Positions 11,001 through 21,900 of a stretch of 64,000 nucleotides of DNA are shown here, piece after piece; position 1 is the first letter of the stretch; the number at the start of each line of letters is the position of its first letter. The position numbers and the translations under genes are program-made. The DNA lies in NCBI GenBank assembly GCA_031763025.1, contig JASSKH010000028.1, positions 5,808,075-5,872,074 of the forward strand, read 5' to 3'. Origin of the DNA: Macrocystis pyrifera. Its lineage: Eukaryota > Sar > Phaeophyceae > Laminariales > Laminariaceae. The notes beneath the pieces are model-generated. The model did no database searches. It had not been told where the DNA came from and worked only from the letters and a program-made list of their open reading frames with translations.

Positions 11001-13316
11001 CCTCCATTGTGCGCGGCAGGAGGACAGCCTCTGCAAGCTTGGGAGAGATCTCACCTTAGCTCTTTCCACGGAGCCAGGAAGGAGACTGGAGGGCCTGCCG
11101 CCAGATGTCGTCGCAGGAGTTGCATCTCTGGCGGACACGGATTGGACCGCTTGCCTTGAACGTCATGTTGACTTGATGAGGTACGGTCCTGTGCAGCGAG
11201 AGTCGCTGCAGGCGTGCCACCTGTTTGGTAGACTGACGTCGTCACAATTATTTGCGGAACGCCGCTTGGTGGTGTGGAGTGCATGGATCAATTTGTACTT
11301 CTTGAAGCGGTCAGCTCTACGTACTGCAAAACTAAATACTGCGTCATGTTTTTGTTCGTAGCGCAACCTCACCAGGCGTCTATTAATAGTGCATCCCCCC
11401 TTTAAACAGCAGTGTGAAGAACAGCGTTGCGCCTTTGAAATAGTTGTTAATTTATACTGGTGTAAATTGCTGTGGGTTTCTTCAACGGAGTACGCCACCA
11501 GCCACAATAAAACGCCCCGTAATTACCTGGGTTCAAGTATATCGGATCGTATTTCCAGTACTTGGGAGGCGTATCGTAGATGGAAAACCAGGGGTTTTCC
11601 CAGCGAGGCACGAGCTTGGCTCTCAGTCTCCGCGTGCACGAAAGGAATAAAACAACTCTTCTTCTATCTCTAAGCAAACAGCACACGTCAATACCAACGA
11701 GCACCGGCTTAATAGGCAAACCTGTCCAGGGGTACAAAGTGCCCCGACCTTGATCTTAATAAGTGGCGTCGACGGCTCTGTGTCACCGTTGCCCGTAGGC
11801 AAAAAATCGGCAGAAGGTTCTCTTACTGCGCCCGATGATCTCTGTCCTAGACCAAAGGAGACAGGGGGTTCTGAGCCTATTCTGCTTGACGAGAGCAGTT
11901 CTTCCGAGTTTAACGGGTATGCTGTCCGGTTGATCTGACCGGAGGCCGTGGAGTCACCTCAGGCTCGACGGGCAGTGTCAGGTTTCTCCTGTTTCACTGG
12001 AGCCGAAGGAACGCTGCGCACGTGGAGTGGCGTGCGCGAAGACGAAAGAGGGCCTGCAGACCCTGTAGACGACTTCAAAAACGGTGCTCGGGTCGGGGGG
12101 TTTTCTGGTCGGTGTGTTTCTGGTTTGTTTTTTCTTGGGCTAGGTTGGGGATGGTTTTTACGTATTTGTCCTGCCTCCCCCCCCGCTCAGTGTCGGGGCT
12201 GGTCTGGGTAATCGGACCACTCATTTGTGGTACAGGACGCGTTTCGAGCGTTGTGGACTGGATTTAGATGGTTCTTGGCGTAATCCGTGTTATTTTTCTT
12301 CTCGTTTTTGGTATTCACTTTTCGCTTTTCCATGAAACTTCCTCGCCCTCCCCCTCGATGCGGGTGGCATGGCGATGGCTTTCGTTGACGATTTATTCCT
12401 GCCCCTTAGGGCTAGGCCTTCCTTTCTTTATTTTTTTTACGTTCCTTGTCGGCTTCGTTGCCTCGCCATTCAGAGGTGTGGGGGTGGGTTTTGGGGAGCC
12501 ACATTTTCGACTCATGTTCTAGTTCGTGGACTCGGGGTTTCCGTGAATTTCCCATAATTCTGCATATAGGGCTCGTCAGAGTGGGCTAGTGTTATGATAC
12601 TGCCTTGAATGAGGCTGACAGCCCGGTAATTACCTGGGTTCAAGTATTGGGATCGTATTTATAGTAGGCGTATCGTAGATTGAAAACTAAGGGTTTCCCA
12701 GCGAGGCACGAGCTTGGCTCTGTCTCCGCGTGCACGAAAGGAATAAAGCTGCTATTCTTCCATCTCTAATCAAACAACACACGTGAGGACCAACGAGTAC
12801 CGACTTATTAGGCAAACCTGTACAGAGATACAAAGTGTCCCGACCTTGATCTTAAAAAAAACCACATACTAGATGCTATGAATCATAAGTTCTATATTCC
12901 TCGCAATCGTCCGTTTCGTTTTTTGCGCACTGCTCCCTACGCACAGGTGTGATCCCACCATCTTCGCAGAAGTGTTGTCAGCCTGCGCGCCCCCAACCCT
13001 TGAGTGCCTGGTGGTTACGGTGCTCCCCTCGTTGTTGGCTGGAATTTCGTCACGCGATACAAGCGCCACTTCGAGCGGAAAGGGAATCGAGCGGGGCGAA
13101 GGATGGGCAACGGTGGGGAGCGGTCGAGACGCGGCCGCCATCCGCTCTATTTGTCGATTTGCTGCGTCTGTTGCCTTTGCGGGACGAGAGGATCCTGTGC
13201 GATTCAGAGAAAGGGTGTCGGGGAGTGGGTTGCGAAAGCTAGGGCCGCTCGGGAAGGAGGCGGAGGTAGCTCTGGCGGAGGCGTTCTTCTACGGTGGAGC
13301 GAGTGGACCAATGTAA
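8003..13316 (+). CDS. Tentative multi-exon hypothetical protein
   Basis: I do not recognise this product. Exon 1 (8003-8251, 83 codons) begins MSDATSQGDAGTWEDFEARD, is acidic, and ends at a GTGAGC donor in phase 0. Exon 2 (11020-11180) follows a TTCCTCC-rich acceptor (GCGCGGCAG). It reads EDSLCKLGRDLTLALSTEPG and continues to HVDLMR, ending at GTACGG in phase 2. A last coding-like stretch (about 12970-13316) follows CTTCGCAG, includes LECLVVTVLPSLLAGISSRD, and ends FFYGGASGPM before TAA. Exon 1 to exon 2 phases agree. Exon 2 to the last stretch do not, so an exon is missing or the last stretch is a separate gene. The intron between them contains a TRIM-like element. The start is the first ATG of the open frame. 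Confidence 0.35.
8252..11019 (+). other. Putative long intron, no other gene seen
   Basis: This stretch contains several palindromic TACCTGGTA words (8752-8767, 9060-9072). It also has a TGCACCCCCGGTTTCGGGGA motif near 9603 that recurs near 30690 and 31010. A 201-codon plus frame at 9908-10513 is basic and motif-free. I regard it as unsupported. Confidence 0.35.
11521..12855 (+). mobile_element. TRIM-like element 2 (long form)
   Basis: Direct terminal repeats of about 230-240 bp (11521-11759 and 12628-12855) match those of element 1. The left one is followed after two bases by TGGCGTCGACGGCTCTG, a plausible tRNA primer-binding site. The internal region is about 870 bp. Its first half, absent from element 1, holds short frames (for example VSPLPVGKKSAEGSLTAPDD) but no reverse transcriptase, integrase or protease motifs. 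Its second half (12390-12627) is shared with element 1. Terminal bases are AATT and TTAA rather than TG and CA, so true termini may differ by a few bases. Confidence 0.65.
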
Positions 13317-14823
13317 ACTGTAACTGTCGTGAGTGTTTCACCACTTGTGTTGTATTGACCACAGAACCAAAAATGAACGGAAATTAAATAAGGCCTCGTC
13401 TGTTGAAAGAGGGGTTGGGTCAATATCAGCCCTTCATAAGGTCTTTTTCACAGACACCGAGCTCCCCACAGAAGCCTCCTAATTTCACAACACGGGCAGA
13501 GGAACTCAATCAAGTCATGGTAGAGCCTGTTTGGTAGCTGGATGGTGCTTGGTCCTCGTAGGGTTATATTTCTGTTCGGTTCTCCGCAGCTGGAAGCAGC
13601 TAGCAGCTACGGTTGGTGCAACTACGCCGCCGTTTAGACAGTCTTCACGACCGAGGTCGCCGTGGAAATCGCGGGCAAAAACGCCCAGGACTCCTCCTGC
13701 CCTCGTGTATACAAGCAAGGAAGGTATACCAGGGCGTGAGACGTATGATAAGAGATCGATGCTAAAGGTGCCAGAATCGGCCACCGAAGTCTGGCTAAAC
13801 AAATCAGAGAAATGTGTACAAAAACGCAGTCATTTATTTCGCGCTGTATACGAGTACGTTCTCGTATATTTTTTCGAGAAAACCACTCGTTTTGAGGTGT
13901 AAAAAATAAGTTGTTTACAGCACTAGAACAACGACCTGGAACCACATTTTCAAACTTCATCGAAGAGATCGCGCCCCATATAGAAGACATGGGAATTGCT
14001 GCCGCTTTGCCACACTGTAGAGGCTGCACCAAAGAGTATTTTGCAGGGCGGGAGACATTCGGATTGACGCTACAGCTGGAGTTGTGGCAAAATTATGAAA
14101 CATCCAACAGGAAAAAATGAAAGGTAGAGGTGCTTCCAGTTGTCGACCAGATTGTGGAATCGCCCACATCACGTTTTTTTGTGGGGATTGCAACTCAAGT
14201 TTTTACAGTAAAGCCTCGAGTTTGAATATATGTGGGCATAATGACACTCACGCACAAACTAACGCTCTTAACAGCATGCTGCTTGTATTTGGGGGAAGGG
14301 TTCGGGACCGTAACACTCCCAAGAGCTAAGCTGCAGCCAGGGCGCAGAGGACATGCTCGGCGGTTAGTTACATGCTGTGCGGTACGTTCCATAACTTCAC
14401 GATGTATTGAGATCAGCCGGGATCGCAGCGAACGCACGGATCCGGCGAGACTGGATATGCTTCAAAACGTTGGTACGAGGCAACCTCTATATAAGCGGAC
14501 ACTCCTATAGTGAGAGTAACCTTGATACGAGAACAGGCACCACCAGCAACCTGAGCAGCCAATGTGCAATGCAAGCACTCAAACTTTAACCTCTCATGAT
14601 AAAATATCAATCGATCTGTCAACCATCATATACCAGGCATTTCCCATTTCACAGGAATACAGATGCGGCCTGATATATGTGTGATATAAAGTTGATGGCA
14701 CCATCTCCGCTATCGCTTATCGGGGCGACGGTGCTTTGCCCTCAGAGGTGCAGCTACAACATGATTTTCCGATTAATAAAGGTACCGCAGGAACAACACA
14801 CGTACAGCAGAGGAGTAATAACT
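13317..14823. other. Intergenic, no supported gene
   Basis: Open frames of 60-132 codons occur on both strands, all antisense to one another. None has convincing splice sites, compositional bias or recognisable motifs. AATAAA-like words near 13380 would suit a polyadenylation region for the upstream plus-strand gene, but this is weak. Confidence 0.4.
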
Positions 14824-15261
14824 TCACAATTGGCGCCCGAAGTACAAGCACAAAAACGCCATCCCAGTCAACCAAGCGCAAACGGCCAGATGCGGCAGCT
14901 TGCCGGGGGCACCGAACGCCCTGGTCAGCACCCACACTGCGGCCGCCACGTGCTCCCACCCAGTCACGTTCACAGCCTTCAGCACAACCCTGTCACACCC
15001 AAAAAACGCTAGCATGATAGTGTACACCGCAGCTTGTCCTAATACTGCCGCGGAGGCGAGTCCCAGCCGTCCCGTGCCATCCCCCCTCCGCCCCCCTGAG
15101 GTTGCAGCCGTAGAGTCCCCGCCACTCGCGACGAAACCTGCAACTCCTCCGTAGGGGAATGCGGCTTGCCAACAGCAAGCGATGGTCAGTTCGACCACTT
15201 GGGCGAGCAATACAACCCGCCGTACTCCGAGGAAGAACGCTCGCCGGTTCGCTACATCCAT
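14824..15261 (-). CDS. Small multi-pass membrane protein, hypothetical
   Basis: I do not recognise this protein. The ATG at 15261 opens a 145-residue frame starting MDVANRRAFFLGVRRVVLLA. Hydrophobic segments lie at about residues 15-35, 65-88, 100-115 and 122-142 (the last containing AVCAWLTGMAFLCLYFG). They are separated by a Gly/Ser/Thr loop at about 45-62, suggesting three or four membrane helices with a basic N-terminus. The frame is open upstream to 15438, but that part lacks a credible start context, so I prefer the internal Met. It may be one exon of a longer gene; no partner exon was found. The neighbour on the same strand at 16624-17424 is unrelated. Confidence 0.45.
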   Translation of the reverse strand: MDVANRRAFFLGVRRVVLLAQVVELTIACCWQAAFPYGGVAGFVASGGDSTAATSGGRRGDGTGRLGLASAAVLGQAAVYTIMLAFFGCDRVVLKAVNVTGWEHVAAAVWVLTRAFGAPGKLPHLAVCAWLTGMAFLCLYFGRQL

Positions 15262-16623
15262 GCCCTGAGAACAACGTTTTTCGATAGAACGGGGGGAGGG
15301 GGGGTGGAGCCTGGCGGGGTTATCTTGTCTTGTGGTGTGCGACAAAGGTGTTGAGGTGAAAATCAAGCTCCGATCTGGGAGTTGGTGATACAACAGTTTG
15401 ATGAGCCTAGCTAGTAGCACAATGAACACTACGAACATGATGGTCGCGTTAAAAGGCGGTTGCTTTGAGAGACAAGGGCCTCGTCAGCATGCCAGCAGGA
15501 GCGAGAACACCGCTCACCTTGTTTGGTTCAGCCTCTACTTGTCTACCCTAGAACGCATGCAATATAGGTGGACATCGCAACCTTAGATACCATACGAGTA
15601 TAGGCGGGCATAGCAACCTTAGATGCCAAGTGGCATCGCATCAGCTGTTTTCGCCCAAGTACAACATTGCCAACCACACACCGCTGCGGGTTGGAAGTAA
15701 TAGCAGTCGAATGGTCAACGTCTCTGAGTCGACAGTACGTATTTGCGAACGGTAAGTTCGCCAATTAATCTGCGCTAGTACACGATCTAAAAACATTCGC
15801 CCGTCCGTCTGAAAGGGGACTGTTGAAACAGCTTTTGAATCAAGCAAGATCTAACGCAGAGCCTACCTGGTATACATTTATACCAGTATACCAGGTATCT
15901 GATACATAGCATACCCTGTGGCTTACCTTGTAGGTGAAGCACGACTGAAACGCCAGTGAAAAAGTTCAACTGACATTGGCCGGCGGCTATGATCGGTATT
16001 CGCATACAACCACGGGAAGATGATTTGATGATGATTCGTCCCATGTTGATGGTTGATGTTGATGGCTGGTGATGCATGATGATATTGTCGATATTGGTGG
16101 TTTAGCACGATCTTGCGGATGCGCCGTTGTGGGTCGTTTATTAGGCCTCGTTTTTCGGTGTGGATCGGGTGGGTGGGTGGCGCAACAGGCGAAAAGCGTA
16201 GCCTCGTGCTCAGCGCGACACAAGCGCGCCAAAAGCAACCCCACATCATACCAGGTATTCGATAACGGTTTGAAAATCGCGTTATATCTTGTAAGTGATG
16301 TATGGAATTGCGGGGCGCTGGACACACCAAAACAGTTATCGAATTTCGAGGCACCAACAAGTACGACTACCAAGGCTTTGGTGTTCGCTCGTGGGTTTCA
16401 GCTTTTACATCTTCTTCTGCTTCAGCTTCTACAGTGGGGGCGGCTGCTGCTGCTACTGCTGCTGCTGCTTGCTTCTGTTGTGGCTGCGGCTGCCTCTGCT
16501 GCTGTTACTGCTGCAAGTATTGCATACAGGAAAGTTACCGCTACTGCTGTTATTTGTTGCTATTAATAGTCTCAATCACCACACGATGAAACCGAGTCCA
16601 TAGCAAAACGATGATCATAAGAT
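15262..16623. other. Intergenic; trinucleotide-rich and TACCAGGTA-rich tract
   Basis: This stretch contains an imperfect hairpin of TACCTGGTATA and TATACCAGGTAT (15864-15898), and another TACCAGGTA word at 16250. A CTG/GCT-rich trinucleotide tract lies at about 16420-16520. It gives leucine- or cysteine-rich frames on the plus strand that I regard as artefacts. Confidence 0.45.
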
Positions 16624-17424
16624 TCAAGGGGGCTTGACACAACAATCGCCGTGACCATCAAAACCATACGGAACACGTACCGCGGTGGTCGGGTCGTACG
16701 GCGTGTGGTGTCCTCCGAGCTCGCCGAAGGCTTCCGGGGAGCGATCCCTCAAAACTTCGTCGGTGATTTTCCCCTGCTTCGCCTTCAAGTCTGCAGCGAT
16801 CGCCTCGCCCCGAGCGCGCACGTCGGCTGCAAGATCGTCCGTCTTCGTCCGAAAGTCGGCAGCAATCTTCTCAATCTTTTTTGCTGCCGCACTAACTCCG
16901 TCCTGCTGGTCCCTTGCCCCAGAGGGCGGAAAATCACGAAAATATCGAGGCTGCTCACCGTCACCTTCACGTTTGGTATTTTGAGTCCCGTGGTCCCCTT
17001 CTGCCTCGTCGCGGTTGTTGCTGCGCTGACCACCGCGAACCGTCCAAGTGCTGCGCTCGGCGTGAGGCGACAACCACGCAGAGCTTTGCACCCCATTGGC
17101 TCGTTCGCTTCCGGTCGCGGGTACTCCTCGGTGCTGAGGTTGCAGAAGGCGCGATCGGCGGAGCTGATCAATGGGGCCGCATCCTCGTTGATGTTTATGC
17201 TGCTGCTCGTTCAGGGGAGTTGACGACGTCTTGGCGGCTGTGGCTTGTGCTGTGACGACAAGCGCAACGCAGACAGCAAGCGGCCATGCCGATCGCAGTA
17301 TGGTAGTTGTATGATTGCCGCCGAGTGGCAGTCGGCACATCGTATCGTGGCTGATGTTCCCTGGGGTGCAGGGAGTGCCGGTGGTTTCCATTTTCTGCGA
17401 GCTGCAAGCAAAAAAAGTTTTCAT
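16624..17424 (-). CDS. Secreted or membrane-anchored protein with 11-residue helical repeats, hypothetical
   Basis: A 266-codon frame starts at ATG 17424. An in-frame Met at residue 12 may be the real start, because the first bases resemble an intron end (TTTTTTTGCTTGCAG). Residues about 44-62 (SAWPLAVCVALVVTAQATAA) form a signal peptide or anchor with an A-x-A site. The middle is hydrophilic, low-complexity and Gln/Arg/Glu-rich. Residues about 187-219 contain three consecutive 11-mers, AADFRTKTDDL, AADVRARGEAI and AADLKAKQGKI. This periodicity is typical of amphipathic helices in LEA-like or apolipoprotein-like proteins. The C-terminus is Gly/His/Tyr-rich and ends GDCCVKPP. Function is unknown; the LEA resemblance is inference from periodicity. 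Confidence 0.5.
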   Translation of the reverse strand: MKTFFACSSQKMETTGTPCTPGNISHDTMCRLPLGGNHTTTILRSAWPLAVCVALVVTAQATAAKTSSTPLNEQQHKHQRGCGPIDQLRRSRLLQPQHRGVPATGSERANGVQSSAWLSPHAERSTWTVRGGQRSNNRDEAEGDHGTQNTKREGDGEQPRYFRDFPPSGARDQQDGVSAAAKKIEKIAADFRTKTDDLAADVRARGEAIAADLKAKQGKITDEVLRDRSPEAFGELGGHHTPYDPTTAVRVPYGFDGHGDCCVKPP

Positions 17425-18941
17425 ATGACGGACAGAAGCTTTCTTTCGGAGGGGTGTCTAAAAATAAATCATGGAACCACCATTGGCTAGCAGTTTGCAC
17501 GTTGCTCCGTAGATCATCATCGTTCGAACCTCTCACTGAGACAAGCACCAGAGCGCATCATGGCTCATGGCATCAGAGCGTCCCCGATGAGCACATAGTG
17601 CAAGCACTCCGTACGATGCACGCGTAGCTCAACACTACTACACATGTTTTATCACGTATCTTCTTTGCATCCTGTACGTTTGTATGCGCGCGCCCGCGCT
17701 TGACCAACAAACCCTCACAACCGAGCAGATCCATCCACGCTTCCAAACATGAACCATCATATATCCATCAACGATAACGGGTCTGATAGTACCATATTAT
17801 TCTACTGCAGCACGTACGTAGGCACTCTTGTAGTGTTTCGCGTAGAAGTACAACGGTGACACGGACAGTTTACTTTCGTCCTTGGTGGGTTACATACATA
17901 TATACCAGGTATATATATACTCTGTACAAGCCGTGCGTACTGCTCCCGCTTCTTTTCGCTGCAGTATCAAATGCGGCATATCTGTCGAGTTTGCCGCAAA
18001 CGCAAACAGACGTGCCGGTAGTGTCATTGCAATGCGTGAAACGACAAACGACATGGAATTTAGGGAAAGGTACGTCTCGGCAAAAAAAACATGTCACTGG
18101 TTGGCGTCTCTGCCGTACATAGCATTGTTGTCGATGGATCGACGGTCAGATCGCGCTCGCTCAAGCCTTCAGGTAAAATTTACCAGAAGGGTGTGCCATA
18201 GCTTTACATCCTGTAAATTGTCGTTTGTGCTGCACGATCGTTTGGCATTGATAACGCTAACCAACTTTTCCGTCCACATGTCCGACAAGAAAAATACGAG
18301 AGTTTTCACCAGTCGATTTGACCCTCGAAACAAAATGAGAAGGCGCCTGTCGTCCGGGGGGCTATCTTCTTGCCGGGCCGGGTGCGCCAAGTCTTCGACA
18401 CAACCCGGTGGCATCTCCAGCACTAGCACAGCGTGCTTTCCAGTCCAGCAGGCGAAACTGCTGTCTTCTTTCGGTCCCAAAAAAAACACAAAAAAAAAAT
18501 GCTTCGATTTAGACGAACTTCTCGCGGAACTCGCTGCAATACTCACGGCCGACTACTATTCTCCCGCAGGTCATAGCTATCGATCTACTCATCGCGATAT
18601 TTGCTCTGAACGTCACGCAATGCCTCGTTATCAGCCTCTCCCTAGTTTACGTTATGTCGGAGGATCTGATACGGCAAAGGAATCAAAAGGAGGGCAGCGT
18701 ATGTATCTCCGACCGGTCTCAAGACGCACAAAATTGTGCCAAGGATAAACCAAACCCAAAATTCAGTGTCTCGCGCCTACGTCCAACAAAGTGCGATGCG
18801 TTCCCCCCCGCACTCATACAAAAAAATTGGTACGTAGAGACTCCAACCACCAGGCGCAAACGACTTCAACTGAGCCGCAGTATGCCAAAAAGGAAATATA
18901 ATCGGCGGCGGCTCAGATGACAAAACTCGTCCAGCTCGTAC
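17425..18941. other. Intergenic, 3' side of the PDH E1 alpha gene
   Basis: A 288-codon plus-strand frame (17882-18748) and a 125-codon minus frame (18169-18546) occupy this space. Neither shows a recognisable motif. The plus frame starts in a TATA/TACCAGGTATATATA tract. The minus frame includes PPGCVEDLAHPARQEDSP and might be an exon, but no splice partner was found. I leave both uncalled. Confidence 0.4.
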
Positions 18942-21900
18942 TTATACCGAAACGTCGTTCATGATGTTTCCGATACTCTTGGTGCGGTCGGGCATGCGGA
19001 TGTACCCTGGGGTTACGGTCGTCTCGTAGTTCTCGCCCGCCACCCAGATGTTGCTGTAAAGTTCTTCCTCCGTCGGCGAATTTCCTCCCTTCGCCTTCTT
19101 AAGCGCCTCCTGCGGGCGAAGGACAGGGGGGGGGAGGTATGGACGCGCCAAGCATCAGAAATGGATAGACGTACGTAAGCGCCACGGGCATGGAGACTTG
19201 GTTCACATACTTTAATAGGGCAATTGAAAGTGAACAGAGTCAGTGTTTCAGCACACGAACGCGTGCCATAATTACTAGTAGAAAATCTGCACCCACATGA
19301 TCTACAGCAGTGTGGGGCACATAGGCTGTTGGTAGAGGCACATCCCATTCAGTCTCGCTGTCGTAGTAGATACCATGATTCAAGAAAATGTAGACATTTC
19401 CAGCACAAAAGCACAACGTTACTGAACCCACCTGGACCTCTTTCCGGATGTCCTTCTCGATCTCCTTAAGCTCCTGGGCCTCCGCAAGGCTGTTGTCTAC
19501 CAGGAGGTTCTTGACGAACTCGATGGGGTCGCGAGCTGTGCGCATGGACGCGATCTCGTCGCGGTTGCGGTACGTCGTCCCCGGGTCGGACATGGAGTGC
19601 CCATGGTACCTGGTACGTCGTCACAGGCCGGAAACAAGGTGACAGGTACGCGAGTGTGTTCGGTTTGAGGCTTTCATGTCTTCGATACGTCACATCGAGT
19701 GCACGGAAAATGGGTATAGTAGACATGTCAACCGGGTGGGATGCACTGTTAATGAAACACTTGGTTTCACGTTTACGCTTCATCGGTCTCAAAGTGCTCC
19801 GGCAACCTACACGAAGGCGCCGGAAAGACCAGCGAAAAACATATGGATTACGATGTGCCGTATCGTGTACACTAACCGCAACGAGCGCTTCGGGTTATGG
19901 TCTTACTATCGCATTAACACATGGGCGTCTCACCTGTACGTGTCGACTTCGATGTAGATGGGTCCATTGCCCTTCGAGCACCATTCCTTAGCGAACGCGA
20001 ATCCCTGCAGAGAGTTGGGGCAGTCAGGGGACGGGTAAGCAAACCATAGATTCGGCATTGAAACCGCGACCCGAGAGCAACTGCAAACCGTACAGCACGC
20101 ACGACAGCAAAAACCCTGCGACGGAATTCTGAGCTGATTCCCTCCGAAACAAGGGGGGCACACACACAAGAAACAGGGTACTTTGGTAATATCTCGTCCA
20201 TGTATTTCCGGAGACGCCTCACTCGGCGATAGCGTCCTCCCCGTTGCCGAGTATCCCAGCTTAGAAATTCGCGCGACGGGGGCGTTACCTTGCCTTGTGT
20301 TTTCCCGTACGGTACTGGGTCCGACAAGGCAAAGCCCTAACTACATCGCGATTCCACTCTTGTCGTTGTGCCAGGGCAACGCGTAAGGGTACGTTAATTT
20401 AGCCTTTCTAGAAAAGAGGCAATGAAACCGGGTTCATATGGGTACACTACTCCCATTCTTCTATCAATAGTAACGATGCGATGGAAAATAGATAGGCGGA
20501 GTGGAGAGGAGAGGAGAGGAGAGAAGAGGCGAGAAGATGTTCAGGAGTACGGTCGGACAGATCGCGTGTAAGAAACTTAACGGCGACTCGACGCGGTAAA
20601 AAATCTATGAGCGCGTACTGAATTTTCCCACCTCTCGGATCATGAGGACGTTCATGCCGTCAAGCTTGAAGCCAGGAATGTGGTTTCCCATGGTGTAGTA
20701 GGTAGAGTTCGACGACGAGCGCTCCTTTGACGTTCCCATACCGTACTGGTTGTTCTCGATACAGTAGATCATCGGCAGCTGGGAGAATAAGCCGCGGGGG
20801 GGAAGGGCGAGGGGACTCTTTAGATTGAAGCGCTCAATGGGATGCACCTACAGTGATCCATAACCACGGGCTCCTGTCGCGCAGGAAGCGCAAGAACAAG
20901 CTACGCGAAGCTGGGTGGGGATATTAAGTATACAGGTGGCCAGATGAGACTGCGTAGTTTAATAGCGAAATAATTGTCCTCGTAAGAACGACCACTAATA
21001 TAATAGGAACATTTTGACCACTTTCCACCTCCATGCTGGAAAAGTTTCTGATGCATACCAAAACCGCACAAAACAAACTTCATAGCAAAGGGATCTACTG
21101 CACACACCTTACAGTAAGACTTCCAACTTTTGCACCACAACACACGGATAAACGAAAATAGAAGCACATAGCAAAATAATCAATCGCCGCCCGCGCCGCT
21201 GCCTTCACCTTCCACAAGGAAGACATGTTGGACGATTCCCAGATCTGTCCCTGGTTGGCCGCGCCATCCCCGTACATAGCCAAGGCCACTGGGGTGTCCT
21301 CCCCCGCTGCGGCCTGGTACTTACCCGCAAACGCAAGCCCAGTCCCAACTGGCACCTGCGCCCCCACGATACCTGGAGAGTAGGCGTCACGAACAATGCA
21401 CGATTGAGGGGTGGGGAGTTGAGTCACCACCACCACGCGAAGGATCATCGACCTTATTGGCGTGAGCTGCCTAGCGCGGTTTTTCATGACACGTCGGCGT
21501 TCCTACAAGGGTTTTTACAGGGTTCCTATAGAAGGGGAGTTCCTACAGAAAAGGTCGGACGTGGCCCTATTGACACCATATCAACTGGAACTCGCGTGGG
21601 GCGTTCACACGAGCGCCGTTCAAAAGTGACGCAACACAAAACAGCGAACAGCCGCGCGCGCGGGGTTTACAAGTTGGCGACGTTTCGACACGCAACACAA
21701 CAAGTGCACGGACATGAGCAGAGCAGCTGGCGGGTGGCCGGCCTTTCCCACAACACGACTAGCCCCTTGAGTGGAGCACGACCCACTCCACGACTGTTGC
21801 GGCTGTGGCGCTTGCTTTGTTGGAATATGGACTAAAGCGTGATTGTGCACCAAAATCATCGATCTATCAGTCAGTACGTTGTGGTGCATACCTAACAAAC

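Noticed and set aside
16069..16566. 165-codon plus frame with a leucine-rich, hydrophobic C-terminus
   Set aside because: The hydrophobic part is a translated CTG/GCT trinucleotide tract, and other frames of the same tract give poly-Cys or poly-Ser.
17882..18748. 288-codon plus-strand frame, one of the longest in the window
   Set aside because: It starts in a TA-rich microsatellite-like tract, has no domain or compositional signal, and no exon partner. It may be chance.
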